From contig CM067072.1 of NCBI GenBank assembly GCA_033980235.1, positions 21,889,047 through 21,953,046 of the forward strand: DNA of 64,000 nucleotides, written 5' to 3'. Origin of the DNA: Diadema setosum. Taxonomy: Eukaryota > Echinodermata > Echinoidea > Diadematoida > Diadematidae. The notes under the pieces are model-generated. The model was not told where the DNA came from. It saw nothing but the letters and a program-made list of their open reading frames with translations, and ran no database searches. A program made the position numbers and the translations under genes. Positions 36,282 through 47,740 of the stretch are shown here, piece after piece; position 1 is the first letter of the stretch, and each line of letters starts with the position of its first letter.

Positions 36282-36535
36282 AACCTCTAGCACCCGAGAA
36301 CCTCATCATCACGCAAACAGGAACTAGCACCGTCTCCGTAACGTGGGATTCACCTGGCACGCCAAATGGAAGATTAGTGGGTTACAAGCTTTCTTTCTCA
36401 TATGTCACTGAAAATGAAGAACCAAAAACAGACATTTTCAACCTAACATGCTCAGCATCAACTTGTAAACACATGAATTTTACTCACGATTTCAAAGAGG
36501 ACGCGTTCCCTTCAAATGGTACTGTTTACGTGGAG
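36282..36535 (+). CDS. Host receptor exon: first part of second FN3 domain
   Basis: A 254-base exon, acceptor CGCAG at 36281 and donor GAG/GTAAGA at 36536, phase 1 in and phase 0 out. It encodes about 84 residues: PLAPENLIIT, the core tryptophan in VSVTWDSPG, then PNGRLVGYKLSFSY, and it stops at VYVE just before the last beta strand. Sequons NLT, NFT and NGT fit an extracellular domain. A cysteine pair (NLTCSASTCKH) is unusual for FN3 and might form a local disulphide. The domain is completed by the exon at 38378. The open frame runs on past the donor, but the intronic part has no FN3 match. Confidence 0.85.
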
Positions 36536-36959
36536 GTAAGAACGCTCGGAAGAAACGTTGCAATAGTCTCAAACTTCCTGATTCTGAAAAAAAAAATCTT
36601 GCTTATGCATGTCCCATTTATTACTATTATTATTATTTCACTGTAATTTTATTTGATTTTTCTTTTTGCTGGGCTTCAGAATTTTCCGAAGATTTAGAGA
36701 TCACATTTTTTTCTTCAGCCCATTATTGATAAGGCAATATAAACATTTCACCTCACTTTTTCATTTGGTTCCATGCAGCGGTGGCTTACAAACTTTATAA
36801 AGGGATAAAAGAAACAGTTCAAGTATGTGGAACCGCTTTAAAGAAGCGGAGAGGGTATAGAATATTTTCGGACTTTTCCCATACTACAGTTGTTCTGCAC
36901 TACTGCCATGTGCATGCTCAGATGCTTACAACTGAATTCCTTACCTGTCAAGGCAAATA

Positions 36960-38145
36960 ATCCCTGAATATAGAAACAAAACTCATTATATGGTATTCAG
37001 TAATTATTTGAATGTTGTGCCACATAATAACAAAATAAATGATATATGTTTAATGCAGGTCAATAACACAAGGTTTTCAGGATTTTGGAATGACCGAGAA
37101 TTATCACGGAAAACTCACTTTAATTTTGCAGGTGAAACTTTGTCCAGAAATATCGGAATTTTAAATAAGCTTGAACATTTTTTTCCTGTTTATATTTTGC
37201 AGAGCATATCTTTTTTTTTAATATCTCCACACTTTAATTACGGAATTTTGGCGTGGGGAAATGTCATTAAGGTTCCCTTCTTCGTATTCAAAAGCGTGTA
37301 ATAAGAATCACAAACCACGCCTGATATTTTGTTCATACTGTTTTTATCAGCAAAAGAGAATTCTAAGTATTCCAGACCTATTCTATTATAAGTTTGGAAT
37401 TTTCATGTATAAACTAACAACTAATAAATTACCATCTGGTTTGAACCACATGTTCAGAAGAAATCGCTCCATTCACCGTTATCCCACTCGCCTATCACCT
37501 TCCCAGTACCCGCATTGTTGTATCAAAGAAAACAAATTTATGTTTACTGGACCCACATACTGGAATGACCACCCTCAAGATATTACTTCTTCCTTATCCA
37601 TAATTACAAACGAAAAATGAAACAGCTATTACTTAGTGGATACACTCTATCAGGCTTTTAGCAACTTTTTTTTTAATACTCCCAGTCTTTTGTGTTTTTC
37701 CGCAGCACCAAGTTATTTAATGTAACGATATATTAAACTTACAGCATTCTTTTTCAAATACGGCGAGATCCGTACAGTCTGGTTTTTGCAGTATTCTTGT
37801 GGTTAATTAGTTCATTCTTTATATTGATTTTTGTACTGGTATAATTTTAGTTGGTCAAGATAAATATATCCGTTCTCCGCACTTATGAATTCGGAAACCT
37901 AGCCTACAGTTTTTGCTAGCGTTACAGCTTTTATGTAGGCCCCATCATATTTCTGTTATTTCTTGTGACATCCTCATATGTTATGACCATATACATTTGT
38001 GCTCAGTATGTTTTTTTTTTTTCAATCAAAAGACATGGTTGTATATATCTTTGTATTCTTTGTTGTTTTACTGCCAATCATTTTGTAATTCCATCATCTA
38101 GAAAATGGAAATATGAAATAAATTTGAACTGAACTGAACTGAAAT
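36960..38145 (+). mobile_element. LINE B-type 3' fragment in the FN3 intron
   Basis: It starts at KTHYMVFSNYLN (LINE B has KTHYMLFSNSLQ at the matching place) and continues in broken frames through LSRNIGILNKLEHF, HFNYGILAWGN, RYPTRLSPSQY and TGPTYWNDHP. It ends in a 3' untranslated region and tail AAATAAATTTGAACTGAACT. 5' truncation, two frame breaks and internal stops make it inactive. It accounts for about two thirds of this 1.8-kb intron. Confidence 0.8.
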
Positions 38146-38377
38146 ATCCGCATACTCAACTCATAGCAACATACTATTACTGGCCTTGTATTTTCAGCTA
38201 CTCGTAAAAACACACAAGACGAATACACATAACTTTTTCTTCACTTATTTGGGACAATTTGTTACTGAATACATTAATATTGCTGTATATAACTCCATGG
38301 GAAAATCTCTTGTAAGTTTTTTTTTTTTTTTTTGAGGGGATAAAAGTCAAGCAAACGCCTTGATTATATCTCTTTAG

Positions 38378-38447
38378 GTACGAGCTGAAAACGAAGCTGG
38401 AGTTGGAAGTATAAGTGCTACAGCAAACTTCTCATTTTCTATCACAG
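38378..38447 (+). CDS. Host receptor exon: end of second FN3 domain
   Basis: A 70-base exon with acceptor TTTAG (38373-38377) and donor ACAG/GTAAGA at 38448, phase 0 in and phase 1 out. It supplies VRAENEAGVGSISA and a following strand, the typical FN3 G-strand region, and joins exactly to VYVE of the previous exon. A sequon NFS lies near the end. Splitting an FN3 domain by a phase 0 intron is common in receptor genes. Confidence 0.85.
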
Positions 38448-38728
38448 GTAAGAGCTTGACACACTTAAAACATAAATAGGTAATGATTTCTTTTCTCCTA
38501 TTTTTATTTTTACATTAAGTGTGTCTATACCTTCTGTCTGTTAAAGGTGACAAAAAATGTACTGTAATAAGTGTGGATATGGTTTTTGGAACTTCAATTG
38601 CCCCATCGACACCATCTCCAAGTAAAGTTCAAATGAGTATGAAAAGATACATTAAAAAAAATGGAATCGCTATCCTATTCTAGGTCTACACGGCGCGCTT
38701 ACAGCAAAGGTGTTCAAGGTATACAATG

Positions 38729-39418
38729 GGTGATTTCAAGTTCGGTGCTAGTGCTATTGCTAGTGCTATCTCAGCACTAGCACCGGCGATAAAACTTGAA
38801 ATCACGTCGGTGTTGGGAGTTGACCTCAAAATTATGACGTATTTCCGGTTGCTGGTGCTGGGCTCGGTGTTGATTGTTGCCTGCCGAACCGACCTTGGCC
38901 GTTTGTGTTAGCAATTTACGTGTTTTTTCCCCATTGACTAACACTAGCCCCTAGGGATTATCATTTTCGTCATTTCAAGTTCGTTGCTGGTGTTAGCGTT
39001 GCCGTGCAAACCCGCACTCACTCCTATAATAGATGCACGTTTTACGTGCAAAGCCTATGCTAATACAGCGGTCGCCCACGTAAACGTACACGAACACTGC
39101 AGACATGGCTACATGAATTTGAGCCTGGGAGCAAGATTAAGTAGTTGTGTTTTTAAGGAGGGATGAAATTTGTGGCATTTTAATTTGTTTTCCTCATTAT
39201 GGGTCTAAAACTATACAATCATGGCTGCATCTTTTAATATTTGATTGTAATCACGCGGACTGCGCGGTGGTGCTATGCTATCACCTCGGTGTTGAGATCG
39301 ATAATTTTGATCGGTATCGCCTCGTTAATCTGACCGCCGGTGTTGGAGCTCGATTTAACGCTGTTATTTGGGAGCTAGCACTAGCACTATGGTACTAGCA
39401 CCGAACTTGAAATCCCCT
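38729..39418. mobile_element. 690-bp foldback/MITE element
   Basis: The left end GATTTCAAGTTCGGTGCTAG is mirrored at 39390-39415 (CTAGCACCGAACTTGAAATC). Further inward, GCTAGTGCTAT blocks are also mirrored. An extra palindrome (38730-38805) and another ATTTCAAGTTCG(T/G)TGCTGGTG copy near 38975 lie inside, so the arms are internally repeated. AATG flanks both sides (38725-38728, 39419-39422) and may be the target duplication. No protein. Confidence 0.7.
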
Positions 39419-40195
39419 AATGTAGTTTGCAAAGTCATTCAAATTTGTCCCTCAAAGCCGGCATTCAAGTTTAGTAAGATATTGAATACATAACAATCCA
39501 TATTTTAAAAGTCGCAGACTGTCAAACTTGTTAAGAAAGTGGAATTTGTCATCACAGATTGCATCATTCTAAACATTGCTGTATTTGACTGATAGAAATA
39601 GAATCACATAAAACGTAAGGAGATAAAATGACAGAGGGATAGATGCATGGTAAGCTGATGGTGGATGATTAAAAAAAGATTTAAAAATCCAGAACAAAAT
39701 ATGCCAGAAGTCATGACGGAAACATCTAAAGATACTGCGCGATGAGAGTGTCGGTTTCACATGTAAAGGTATTTTTTGCAGCAATGTGATGAAATTGGAA
39801 GGAAAACGTGTAGATTGGTTAGTAGAATTAAAGAAAAGTATGCGAATGAAGAAAAGTATTTATATCCAATAAGGATATAGCGAAGGGTATAGTGGTATAG
39901 TGAATACGTGTATGTAAAGGGGGGGGGTGTTTGTTCCTTTAGCTCGCTCAGTTTAATTAACAAATCTTAGTCATGCAGCATATTATACATGTTTATTGTG
40001 ATTGTTTGGAAGAAGCCTATGGGCTTTATTTAGTTGTTTAACATACCTCTAACAGGATTTTCTCAAAGTAAATCTTCACATTCATTTCCACGGGGAAAAT
40101 AATAGTGAATGAAGTGAAGATAAAGTGATGCCAGATATTTTCCACTGTGTACAGTTTTCCACTTTATACTTCTACAGCTGACAGCTCTACATCGA

Positions 40196-40227
<32 letters not shown>
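40196..40227. repeat. (CA)n microsatellite
   Basis: About 14 CA dinucleotides with one interruption. Confidence 0.9.
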
Positions 40228-41371
40228 GCTGGATGGGAAGAAGGCAAATATTCTTGACGTCGCCTTGAACAACATAGAGTAAAGTTAATTCCACAACTTA
40301 CAGGTTTGGGGTATTATCCTCTTACTTGTAAATGAGGTGTATAAGCAAATCGCTGTTATTCTGCTAAAAAGTAGGCTTATATATGGTTTTTTTTTCTAAG
40401 AAAGGTGTAATGTTCACTGCCTTGTTGCCTCCAATCCCAAACCTAATCGTCCCCCGTCAAGAATCCGGGCTACACTTATTCTTGTAACCAGCTGAGTGTT
40501 GTGTTTTCATATTTAATATTTTAAAGCCCAGCATCTGTTCAAGTAGGAAGGTGTACTGTGTTACTGGCCACTTACTTTTTGTTGCTTTGAATTCCGTCCT
40601 TAGAGGATGAAATTTCGAGCAAAAATAATACTAGCTGTTCACGGTGTCCTGAAAATAATGGATTTTGCAAAATTATTTGAATTACTCATTACGATTTTTA
40701 ACAGAAATATACTTCAAGTTAAGCCCTCTACAAAAAGTTTCCTTTTAGCGCGGTGTGAAATCCAAATATAATTCTGGAGACGATTTTTATAATGGAATAA
40801 TTGACGTCTTTCTCATCTTACTTATGCACAAGAATCGCTCTCCATACAAACAATCCATGGTACACATTGAACCAAGCGGACGACAAAGAGAAAAACGGCA
40901 AATTAGGCGAAATGATAACCTTCGTGTTTTTTTTTTTAATAATCTCACAAATAGTTATCGCAAAGTATCACCACAATAATAATGTAGCCTACTAACTCAT
41001 TATCATTTCACATATACGTTACTTTTAACCACACGTTGAGCACTGATACAATTTCTTCACTGTACAAAATCGTTATAATAATAGAGCGCAAAATCAACAC
41101 TCCATTAATTTTCGCTCAACTTCTCCTTGTTCGGTCATCTCTACCTGTACCTTAAGAATACGATGTATGTCGTTTTGTACTCGAAATAACGTAATAAATT
41201 TTATCCCATCAATTAATCTTATCTATTTTTTCAAAGCATAATCTTAATTTTGAATTTAGTGTGTAACATTTTTTTTAATTATTATTTTACTGTATTTTCG
41301 TAAGTAATTTTGCATGTATCTTATGTTCTTATGCCGGCTTCTTTTGTATATCATTTCTCTAATTGAAACGG

Positions 41372-41475
41372 CTACCCTGGGAGAATTAGTGAATACGTAT
41401 AGAACGTAATGTTCAAATTTGTACTACCCTGGGAGAATTAGTGAATACGTATAGAACGTAACGTTCAAATTTGTC
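41372..41475. repeat. 52-bp tandem duplication
   Basis: Units from 41372 and 41424 both start CTACCCTGGGAGAATTAGTG and end in GTTCAAATTTGT, with one substitution. Confidence 0.9.
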
Positions 41476-41640
41476 ATAATAATGTTTGAACTTCAGAATA
41501 TAGAAAAGAGAATTGATATATATGAAAAAAAAATGAAATATCAGGTGGAAACCCAAACTAAATCAATTTGAGTATTAAATATTAAAGTCTTTGAAAATAA
41601 AATCATCTATTTCTTTTAATATTCCCGTTAATATTTGCAG

Positions 41641-41737
41641 TCTCAACGAAAGCAAGCCCAGGTTATAACACGAATGCATTGGTGGGATGTCTGATCCCCG
41701 TTGCTATAGCATTGATTGGAATGACAGTATGCATCAT
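41641..41737 (+). CDS. Host receptor exon: stalk and transmembrane helix
   Basis: A 97-base exon, acceptor TTTGCAG at 41640 and donor GTAAGT at 41738, phase 1 in and phase 2 out. It encodes a short stalk (STKASPGYNTN) and one hydrophobic helix (ALVGCLIPVAIALIGMTVCI, 20 residues), followed in the next exon by VVYRRRTQK. The basic stop-transfer residues after the helix predict a type I membrane protein with a cytoplasmic C-terminus. The phases agree with the exons at 38378 and 44488. Confidence 0.85.
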
Positions 41738-41759
41738 GTAAGTAAAGGTATAATTTCAT

Positions 41760-42660
41760 ATTTAACTAGATTTGAGAATATTTGTCAAGACTGACAAAGT
41801 AGGTGATCCGATGTATAAATGATTTCTGAGATTCTCATTGAAGTAAAGGAAATCAAACCTTTCATGCCAACAGATTTAAAATGGAAAGGGCATATCATGT
41901 TAAGAAAGAGACACAATGAATCTCATTTGACATACAAGATGGCGTCTGAGGGAAAAAGCCATTATCTTATGAAATTGATCCTCTTGACAAAGTACATATC
42001 TGTGCAAAATTGGTGCAATATAGCTTTTATTTACCAAAATACAAGACGAAATTTATTTGATCCTTGACTCTCCTTTAGACAGCCAAGATGGCATCTGATT
42101 TGAAAGTTATTTCACGAAGCGATCTGATGCCATTGGCTAAATGGTTGCAAAATATGGGAGTGATAGGGCATGTAATTACCAAGATACAGGACAAAGTAGT
42201 CTTGACCCTTGACACTATAACATACATATATACCTCGCACAAAGTAGATGGCATCTGAGTTCAAAGTAGATGTTTTATGAAGTGATTTAGGCAACATGGT
42301 CCATATCTGAACAAAATCTGGCCCCGATTGAGCATGTAGTAAGCAAAATACAAAATAATTCAAAGAATATTTTACCTTTGAACCTCAATTGCACAGCCAA
42401 AATGGCGTCCAACCAAAGCGGTGTTATTTTACAAAATGATCCATCTATCAAGGCCAATGTACATGTGCAAAATATGGAGGTGAAATCATATACACTAATG
42501 AGGTTACAGAATGAAGTATATTTGACCTTTGACCCCACTTAACACAGCCGAGATGGCATCTGAGCAAAAAGTTGTTATTTTGTGAAATGATTCTTGCAGT
42601 AGTAGTATCTTATGAAATGATGTTCGTGACATGAACTAAACATGTGCAAAATATTTGGTT
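41760..42660. repeat. Diverged tandem repeat, period about 150 bp
   Basis: A block with ACA(G/A)CCAAGATGGC(A/G)TCTGA followed by AAAGTT(G/A)TT and TT(T/A)TG(A/T)AATGAT recurs about five times (near 41935, 42080, 42240, 42395, 42545). Spacers contain GACCCTTGAC or GACCTTTGACC. No protein. Several copies contain a CAAGATGGC(G/A) core like the YY1 binding site. Confidence 0.7.
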
Positions 42661-42839
42661 GATAGAACTTGTTGTTCTTTATCTATTGCACAGAAAGTGG
42701 AAGAAAGAAAGAAAAATAAAGAAAAGGTTAGGGTATTGTATAGAAATTTGAAGGAGAAGAATAAAGGATCAGAAAAAGATAAAATCAGGAAGCGAGAATA
42801 AGACTCACTAAAAAAAAAAAAAATTTTAAAGCAAAGGAA

Positions 42840-42918
42840 TTGGCAAGGGTGAGCCTCGAACACGGGACCTTACGATTAAAAGTCCGATGCGCTATCCACT
42901 GACATATTTTAGCAGCCA
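42840..42918 (-). tRNA. tRNA-Lys(TTT)-like sequence, SINE head or pseudogene
   Basis: On the minus strand: a D-arm-like GTCAGTGGATAGCGCATC, an anticodon arm CGGACTTTTAATC with loop CTTTTAA (anticodon TTT), and a B-box-like GTGTTCGAGGC. The acceptor stem pairs only about four bases (TGGC/GCCA) and the T-arm is imperfect. A T-run follows within about 20 bases on the minus strand. It is more likely a tRNA-derived SINE head or pseudogene than a working tRNA-Lys. Confidence 0.5.
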
Positions 42919-43189
42919 TAGGCTCTGTGTATTAAGCAAAATGACGCTTCATCGAAGCCAAGTACAAATTTTCGAGGACATCCTGACGTTGTGCGAAAAA
43001 AAAAATGAAGGGCACGTTTACGATAGCCCAAAGTTTCAGCTACAATATATATATTCAAATCTGGGAGAAATTCACGGAAGGATAAGTGAGCTAGTGGTCG
43101 ATATATAAAGACAGTCACGTCAATTTTCATTTCCAGAAAAACTGCACTCCCATAGAGATAACACCATAAACTGGTCAAATTTTACAAGG

Positions 43190-43900
43190 TTACTGTCAAT
43201 CCATTTGTACGAGGTGATGACGTCATTAAATCAAAATTTTAATAATATTTTCAAAAAGATCATTCAATACGCTACAACATACTGAAATTTGGGTGAAAAT
43301 CGGCAAAGGATAAGTGAGATACGCTTGAGTTAACTTGAAATTTGATGACGTCATTTTGAAAATTTTCCTGTTTTATTTCATTGACAAATTTGATATCTTT
43401 TAATCATTTTTCCAGCATCGCCAACCCATGAAATGACATGTACAAGTCATCAGCTTTTAGAATATGTAAAACAAAAAATGGAGGTCACCGTCCATCCTGA
43501 CGAGTAAAATCGGATATAAAATTGACGGTTTTGGGGGTGTATTTGCACTGCATATGGCCATTGACGCGCGCGCAGAATTTCAACTTTGACGGGCTCGCAT
43601 GACGTCATATTGAGTCGGATAGACTTGAAACTTGGTAGAATTATTTCTTGATATCTTAGACGTCTGATCCATGTGAAAAACGGTAAATTTCTAGTGCATA
43701 CGAGCTGCGCGTGCGTTTATACGCGCGCGCATACGCGTCCGTCAATTTTTTAATGAAATGCTGCAAATGACCTTAAACGTGTGCAAAACAATTTTCAGCT
43801 AATGAAATGCTGCAAATGACCTTAAACGTGTGCAAAACAATTTTCAGCTCGTTGGAGCATGTTAAAATTTCAACGCGCGCGTACGCGCTTGTTTAGTATT
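43190..43900. repeat. Dispersed repeat with GATGACGTCAT and CGCGCG motifs
   Basis: GATGACGTCAT recurs at about 43216 and 43344, with a further GACGTCAT near 43601, amid phrases such as GTGAAAATCGGCAAAGGATAAGTGAG, also seen diverged near 43065-43090. A CG-rich stretch of GCGCGC and ACGCG follows (43680-43890). No coding frame. Confidence 0.5.
43752..43849. repeat. Perfect 49-bp tandem duplication
   Basis: Units 43752-43800 and 43801-43849 are identical, from AATGAAATGCTGCAAATGAC to ACAATTTTCAGCT. Confidence 0.95.
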
Positions 43901-44487
43901 AACATGATCACATTTTATGTCATGATTCAATACAACTTTACTTGAACTATATGCTATGTAAATTTCATTGAAAAATTCCGTTCCATTAATGAGATACGAA
44001 TGTGAACGTGATTTCAGATAAACACGTCATAATGATGTCACGGTTGACTGATCACAATGATACATTAGATCTGTCATTCCTAGGACATGATACATATATG
44101 GTATAAGTTTGAAAGCGATAGGCGAATGACTTTTTGCCAACATTTAGTGAGAAAGAAAGAAAGAATCAGTACAGATACAGAAGGTGATCCGAGAGGATAC
44201 TCGAATCACCTAATAGGAAGATGTAAAATCGGTGTGATTTCAAGAATATTTGTCTCAGGGTGTGTTCGAGCGCTCTTTTTAAGAGTATATTCCTTACTTG
44301 TTCTATTTAAAGAAACACTTTCAAAGCCGACCGAAATGTATTTTACCCAGATACAAATCTCTATGATCTTAAAAGCATAATTGTATATGATTATAAGGGA
44401 TTTCTGTGAGTGTTTCGTGCATTGTGTTGTCCTGACTTGTGATTCCGTTAGATTATGCAGACATTTGTCTTGTTTTCTAATGTTCAG

Positions 44488-44559
44488 CAGAGTAGTTTAC
44501 CGAAGACGAACGCAAAAGCCGTTGAAGCAAACCTTTGACGAAATGACGGGCAACAGCAG
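44488..44559 (+). CDS. Host receptor exon: cytoplasmic juxtamembrane part 1
   Basis: A 72-base exon after a TTCAG acceptor, donor CAG/GTGAG at 44560, phase 2 in and phase 2 out. It encodes RVVYRRRTQKPLKQTFDEM and a few more residues, a basic stretch directly after the membrane helix. The acceptor is a tandem CAGCAG (44485-44490). Use of the second AG would shorten the exon by three bases and drop one arginine. Confidence 0.75.
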
Positions 44560-44875
44560 GTGAGAAGTTTTCTTCGTTGACTTGGGTGATTTCCTCTAGT
44601 GAAAAGTACGTGTCTTTTGCCTTCAATTGTAGTCTTTCTTTGTTTGTTTCTGTTACCCTTACTAGTGGGGCAGCTTAGCAAACCTATTGTGCATTTTGTG
44701 ATACAAGCACCAAATTTGCCACAAATGTACATTTACATATTGCAAACATTTTCAGATATTGGGCCACTTGGAATTCTCTCTTTATGTCCGCCATATTGGA
44801 TTTCAAAATGGCCGCCATTTGAAATCTACAGTTGCGACTATCTCTGGGTCTAATGGTGCTATTGACCTTATTCTG

Positions 44876-46740
44876 GGCCCTGTTTTATCAAAAGATAAAT
44901 TTAACGTTAAGTCAAAATAATCTATGATTAACCTCTCAAATCAACTCTAAGTCCACTTAATCTATGATTAAAGGTCCAGTTTACCTTTGGGAGCAGTGAT
45001 TTTAAAAATGTTAAAGATATCACATTTGATTCATATGTGTAGGTCTGTTGTATCATAAAACATCCTACATATAAAATTTTTGCAATAAAGCCTAAAATAT
45101 AAGGAGATATCAGTGTTTTTCTCAATAAACCGTAACTGTATACGCTTTAGTCTGGAAACATTTTTATTATAACTATTGTTTATATTTTGTGTATTTAACA
45201 ACACTTGACATCGATTAAACGGATTCAAATTTTTGACAGTGGTTGTTTCTATCCATAAATCACATTTTAGAACTATTTTAAAGCACTAATGCTGGGTTTT
45301 TGTTTCATATGCAAAAGGTAAATTGTGCCTTTAACTTCCAAATCCACTTGAAGTCCGTCTTATCAAGACACCAAGAGTTGACATCAACTCCAACTACCTA
45401 AAAAATCAACACATAAGTTTTCTCAACCGCTCCAAATCTATGATTAACTTAACAGGTAATAAATATCAACAGTCTAGGTAGACTCAATTGTAAGGCAATT
45501 TACAGAAGAAAGATGACTGTCACACTTTCCTAGTCTAGCTGGGGTCTTGTCACAAATGTTTGTCTGTTAACTGCTCACTTTCTCTAACATTTAGTTGCGT
45601 TTCTTTCATGTAATTATGGTCTTTTCCTTGCATGAAATTCACGATCGGCACGCACTGTTTACGCGACTGCTCCACGCAAACACCCTCGACAGCAGTCGCA
45701 ATCCCAGCCTGCGCGCCCGGCGCCTCGGCACGCCGTCCGCCCGCCAGTCAAGCTATCGCCAGCAAGCAAGTAACCGAGTACAGTACTGGAACTGGAACCG
45801 CGTCTGTGTGTAATGCATATCTTGCCAAAGAACCCATATGCGAGGAAACCCGTGATTTCTGACGTGCGTAGGCCTACGTAGAGCTAGTTCGGCAATAGAT
45901 ACTAATTAAGAGTTTAGTAGGCATATGCAGAAAATAAAGAGTTTAATTCTATATAGCACCGAGTACGACAGTAACTTGAGATCCAGCTTAACGATAGGCC
46001 CAACTGGTTATAGATAACGTTCAGCGAGTCGTTTGTGCTTACCGCAACACGTAGTGGCGTACTGCTGATTAGAGCGTCTAAGTCATTCTAGAATTTCGTC
46101 ATGTTGATGATGTAGATTTGCGATCTATTCTTTACAAAGCCGATCTGCGCCGTAGAGGTAAAAACAAGCTACTGTAATCACCACACTCTCACAAGGTTTC
46201 ATAATGTAACAACAAAGGACTTCAGCCTATTGAATTAAGACTTGAAGTAATCCTACGTACAATGTATGTGCGGAAACTTTACACGGTACACGCGTGAACG
46301 CAGATTTTCGTTGAGCTCGGGATGTGCCAGATCTATCGACCTACTTTTTTCAAGAAAACGCAAAACGGCGTATTTTGCGGTTTTGTTGCAAACTTAATAC
46401 TTCTAATTCAGCTGCTGTATAGCGCTAATAATACTGCGTCGCACTAGCAGACTACGAATCCGTGGCAATGGCAAACAATCATGTTTTTGTTGTTTGTTTT
46501 GCTTAATGTATTGTTTCGTTTTCAAGCACACAGTACCGGAAACCAGCCTCGTCCCGTGTTTTTAGTTTTGACTAAATCACTAATTAAGTCATGGTGATGA
46601 GCTATAACTATAATCGACTATTAAGTCTCTTCGTAAAACGGAAACTTGCAGTTGATTTAAAGTTATAGCAGACTTCAAGTTGGATAAAGTTAGCGTTGAT
46701 TTCACAATCAACGCTAACTTTATCTTGATAAAACAGGGCC
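44876..46740. mobile_element. 1.9-kb TIR element inserted in the left arm
   Basis: The ends are GGCCCTGTTTTATCAAAAGA and the reverse complement of GGCCCTGTTTTATCAAGATA, flanked by CTG (44873-44875 and 46741-46743). Removing the element with one CTG restores ATTCTGGTGTCTAAATG as in the other tandem units, which proves the borders. The interior holds AATCTATGATTAA repeats, a nested element (44968-45334) and a CpG-rich patch near 45640-45800. No transposase frame is recognised. Confidence 0.85.
44968..45334. mobile_element. Small TIR element nested in the 1.9-kb element
   Basis: Begins TTAAAGGTCCAGTTTACCTT and ends AAAGGTAAATTGTGCCTTTAA, an imperfect inverted repeat with TTAA at both borders. 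About 367 bases, noncoding. The sequence type (AAAGGTCCAGTTTACC) looks like a common invertebrate MITE, by recall only. Confidence 0.65.
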
Positions 46741-47490
46741 CTGGTGTCTAAATGTATGTTTTGGGTGGCAAGGAATCCAATGGTAACAATCCGCATTGCG
46801 TATTTTCACCAATGGCCCACCATATTGGATTTCAAAATGGCCGCCATTTGAAATCTACATTTGCTTTTATCTCCGGGTCTAATGCTGCTATTGACTCGAT
46901 ACTGGTGTCTAAATGTATGTTCTTTTTGTTTTGTTTGTTTGTTTGTTTGTTGTTGTTGTTTTTTTTGGGGGGGGGGCAGGGAGTCCAATGGTAACAATCT
47001 ACATTGCGTATTTTCACCAATGGGCCGCCATATTGGATTTCAAAATGGCTGCCATTTGAAATCTACATTTGCAATTATCTCTGGGTCTAATGCTGCTATA
47101 AACTCAATTCTGATGTCTAAATGTATGTTTTGGGGGGCAAGGAATCCAATGGTAACAATCTGCATTGCATACGTTCACCAATGGGCCACCATATTGGATT
47201 TCAAAATGGCCGCCATTTGAAATCTACATTTGCGATTATCTCTGGGTCTATGCTGCTGTTGACTCGATTCTGGTGTCTAAATGGGGGGCAAGGAATCCAA
47301 TGGTAACAATCTGCATTGCGTATTTTCACCAATTGGCTGCCATATTGGAATTCAAAATGGCCGCCATTTAAAATCTGCATTTGCAATTATCTCTGGGTCT
47401 AATGCTGCTATTGACTCGATTCTGGTGTTTAAATGTATGTTTTGGGGGCAAGGAATCCAATGGTAACAATCTGCGTTGCGTATTTTCACC

Positions 47491-47740
47491 GGTTACAGCT
47501 CGTTATTCCGAAGGTTCGTTATTCCGAAGGCTCTTCAGTCCGAAGATTCCTTATTCCGAAGGTTCGTTTTTCCGAATTTCATTTTCGGATGAACAAATCT
47601 TCGGAATAACGAACCTTCGGAATAACGACACAAATGTTCGGATTAACGAACCCTTTTTCATTTTCGGATTAACGAACCTCTAGGTATAGGGAATTTGCGT
47701 GTTTCGGATTAACGAACCTTCGGAATAACGAACAGCACCC
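47491..47740. mobile_element. 250-bp MITE with 9-bp target duplication
   Basis: ATTTTCACC precedes (47482-47490) and follows (47741-47749) the element. Without it the tandem unit reads GCGTATTTTCACCAATGGG as in its neighbours. The ends are GGTTACAGCTCGTTATTCCG and the reverse complement of GGGTGCTGTTCGTTATTCCG. The interior is built from repeated TTCGTTATTCCGAAGG-type words in both orientations. A duplication of 9 bases fits Mutator-like or Merlin-like elements; the class is not proven. Confidence 0.85.

Larger units (their letters stand above)
39423..41640. other. Intron, no exon recognised
   Basis: AT-rich sequence with the two small repeats listed separately. No FN3-like exon with splice sites was seen. 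The intron ends with the acceptor of the transmembrane exon. Confidence 0.45.

Noticed and set aside
46752..47466. Similar open frames repeated in the transposon arm (and reversed at 58944-59424)
   Set aside because: They come from tandem noncoding units of about 160 bases, not a multiple of three. The frames shift between units and overlap in several registers.
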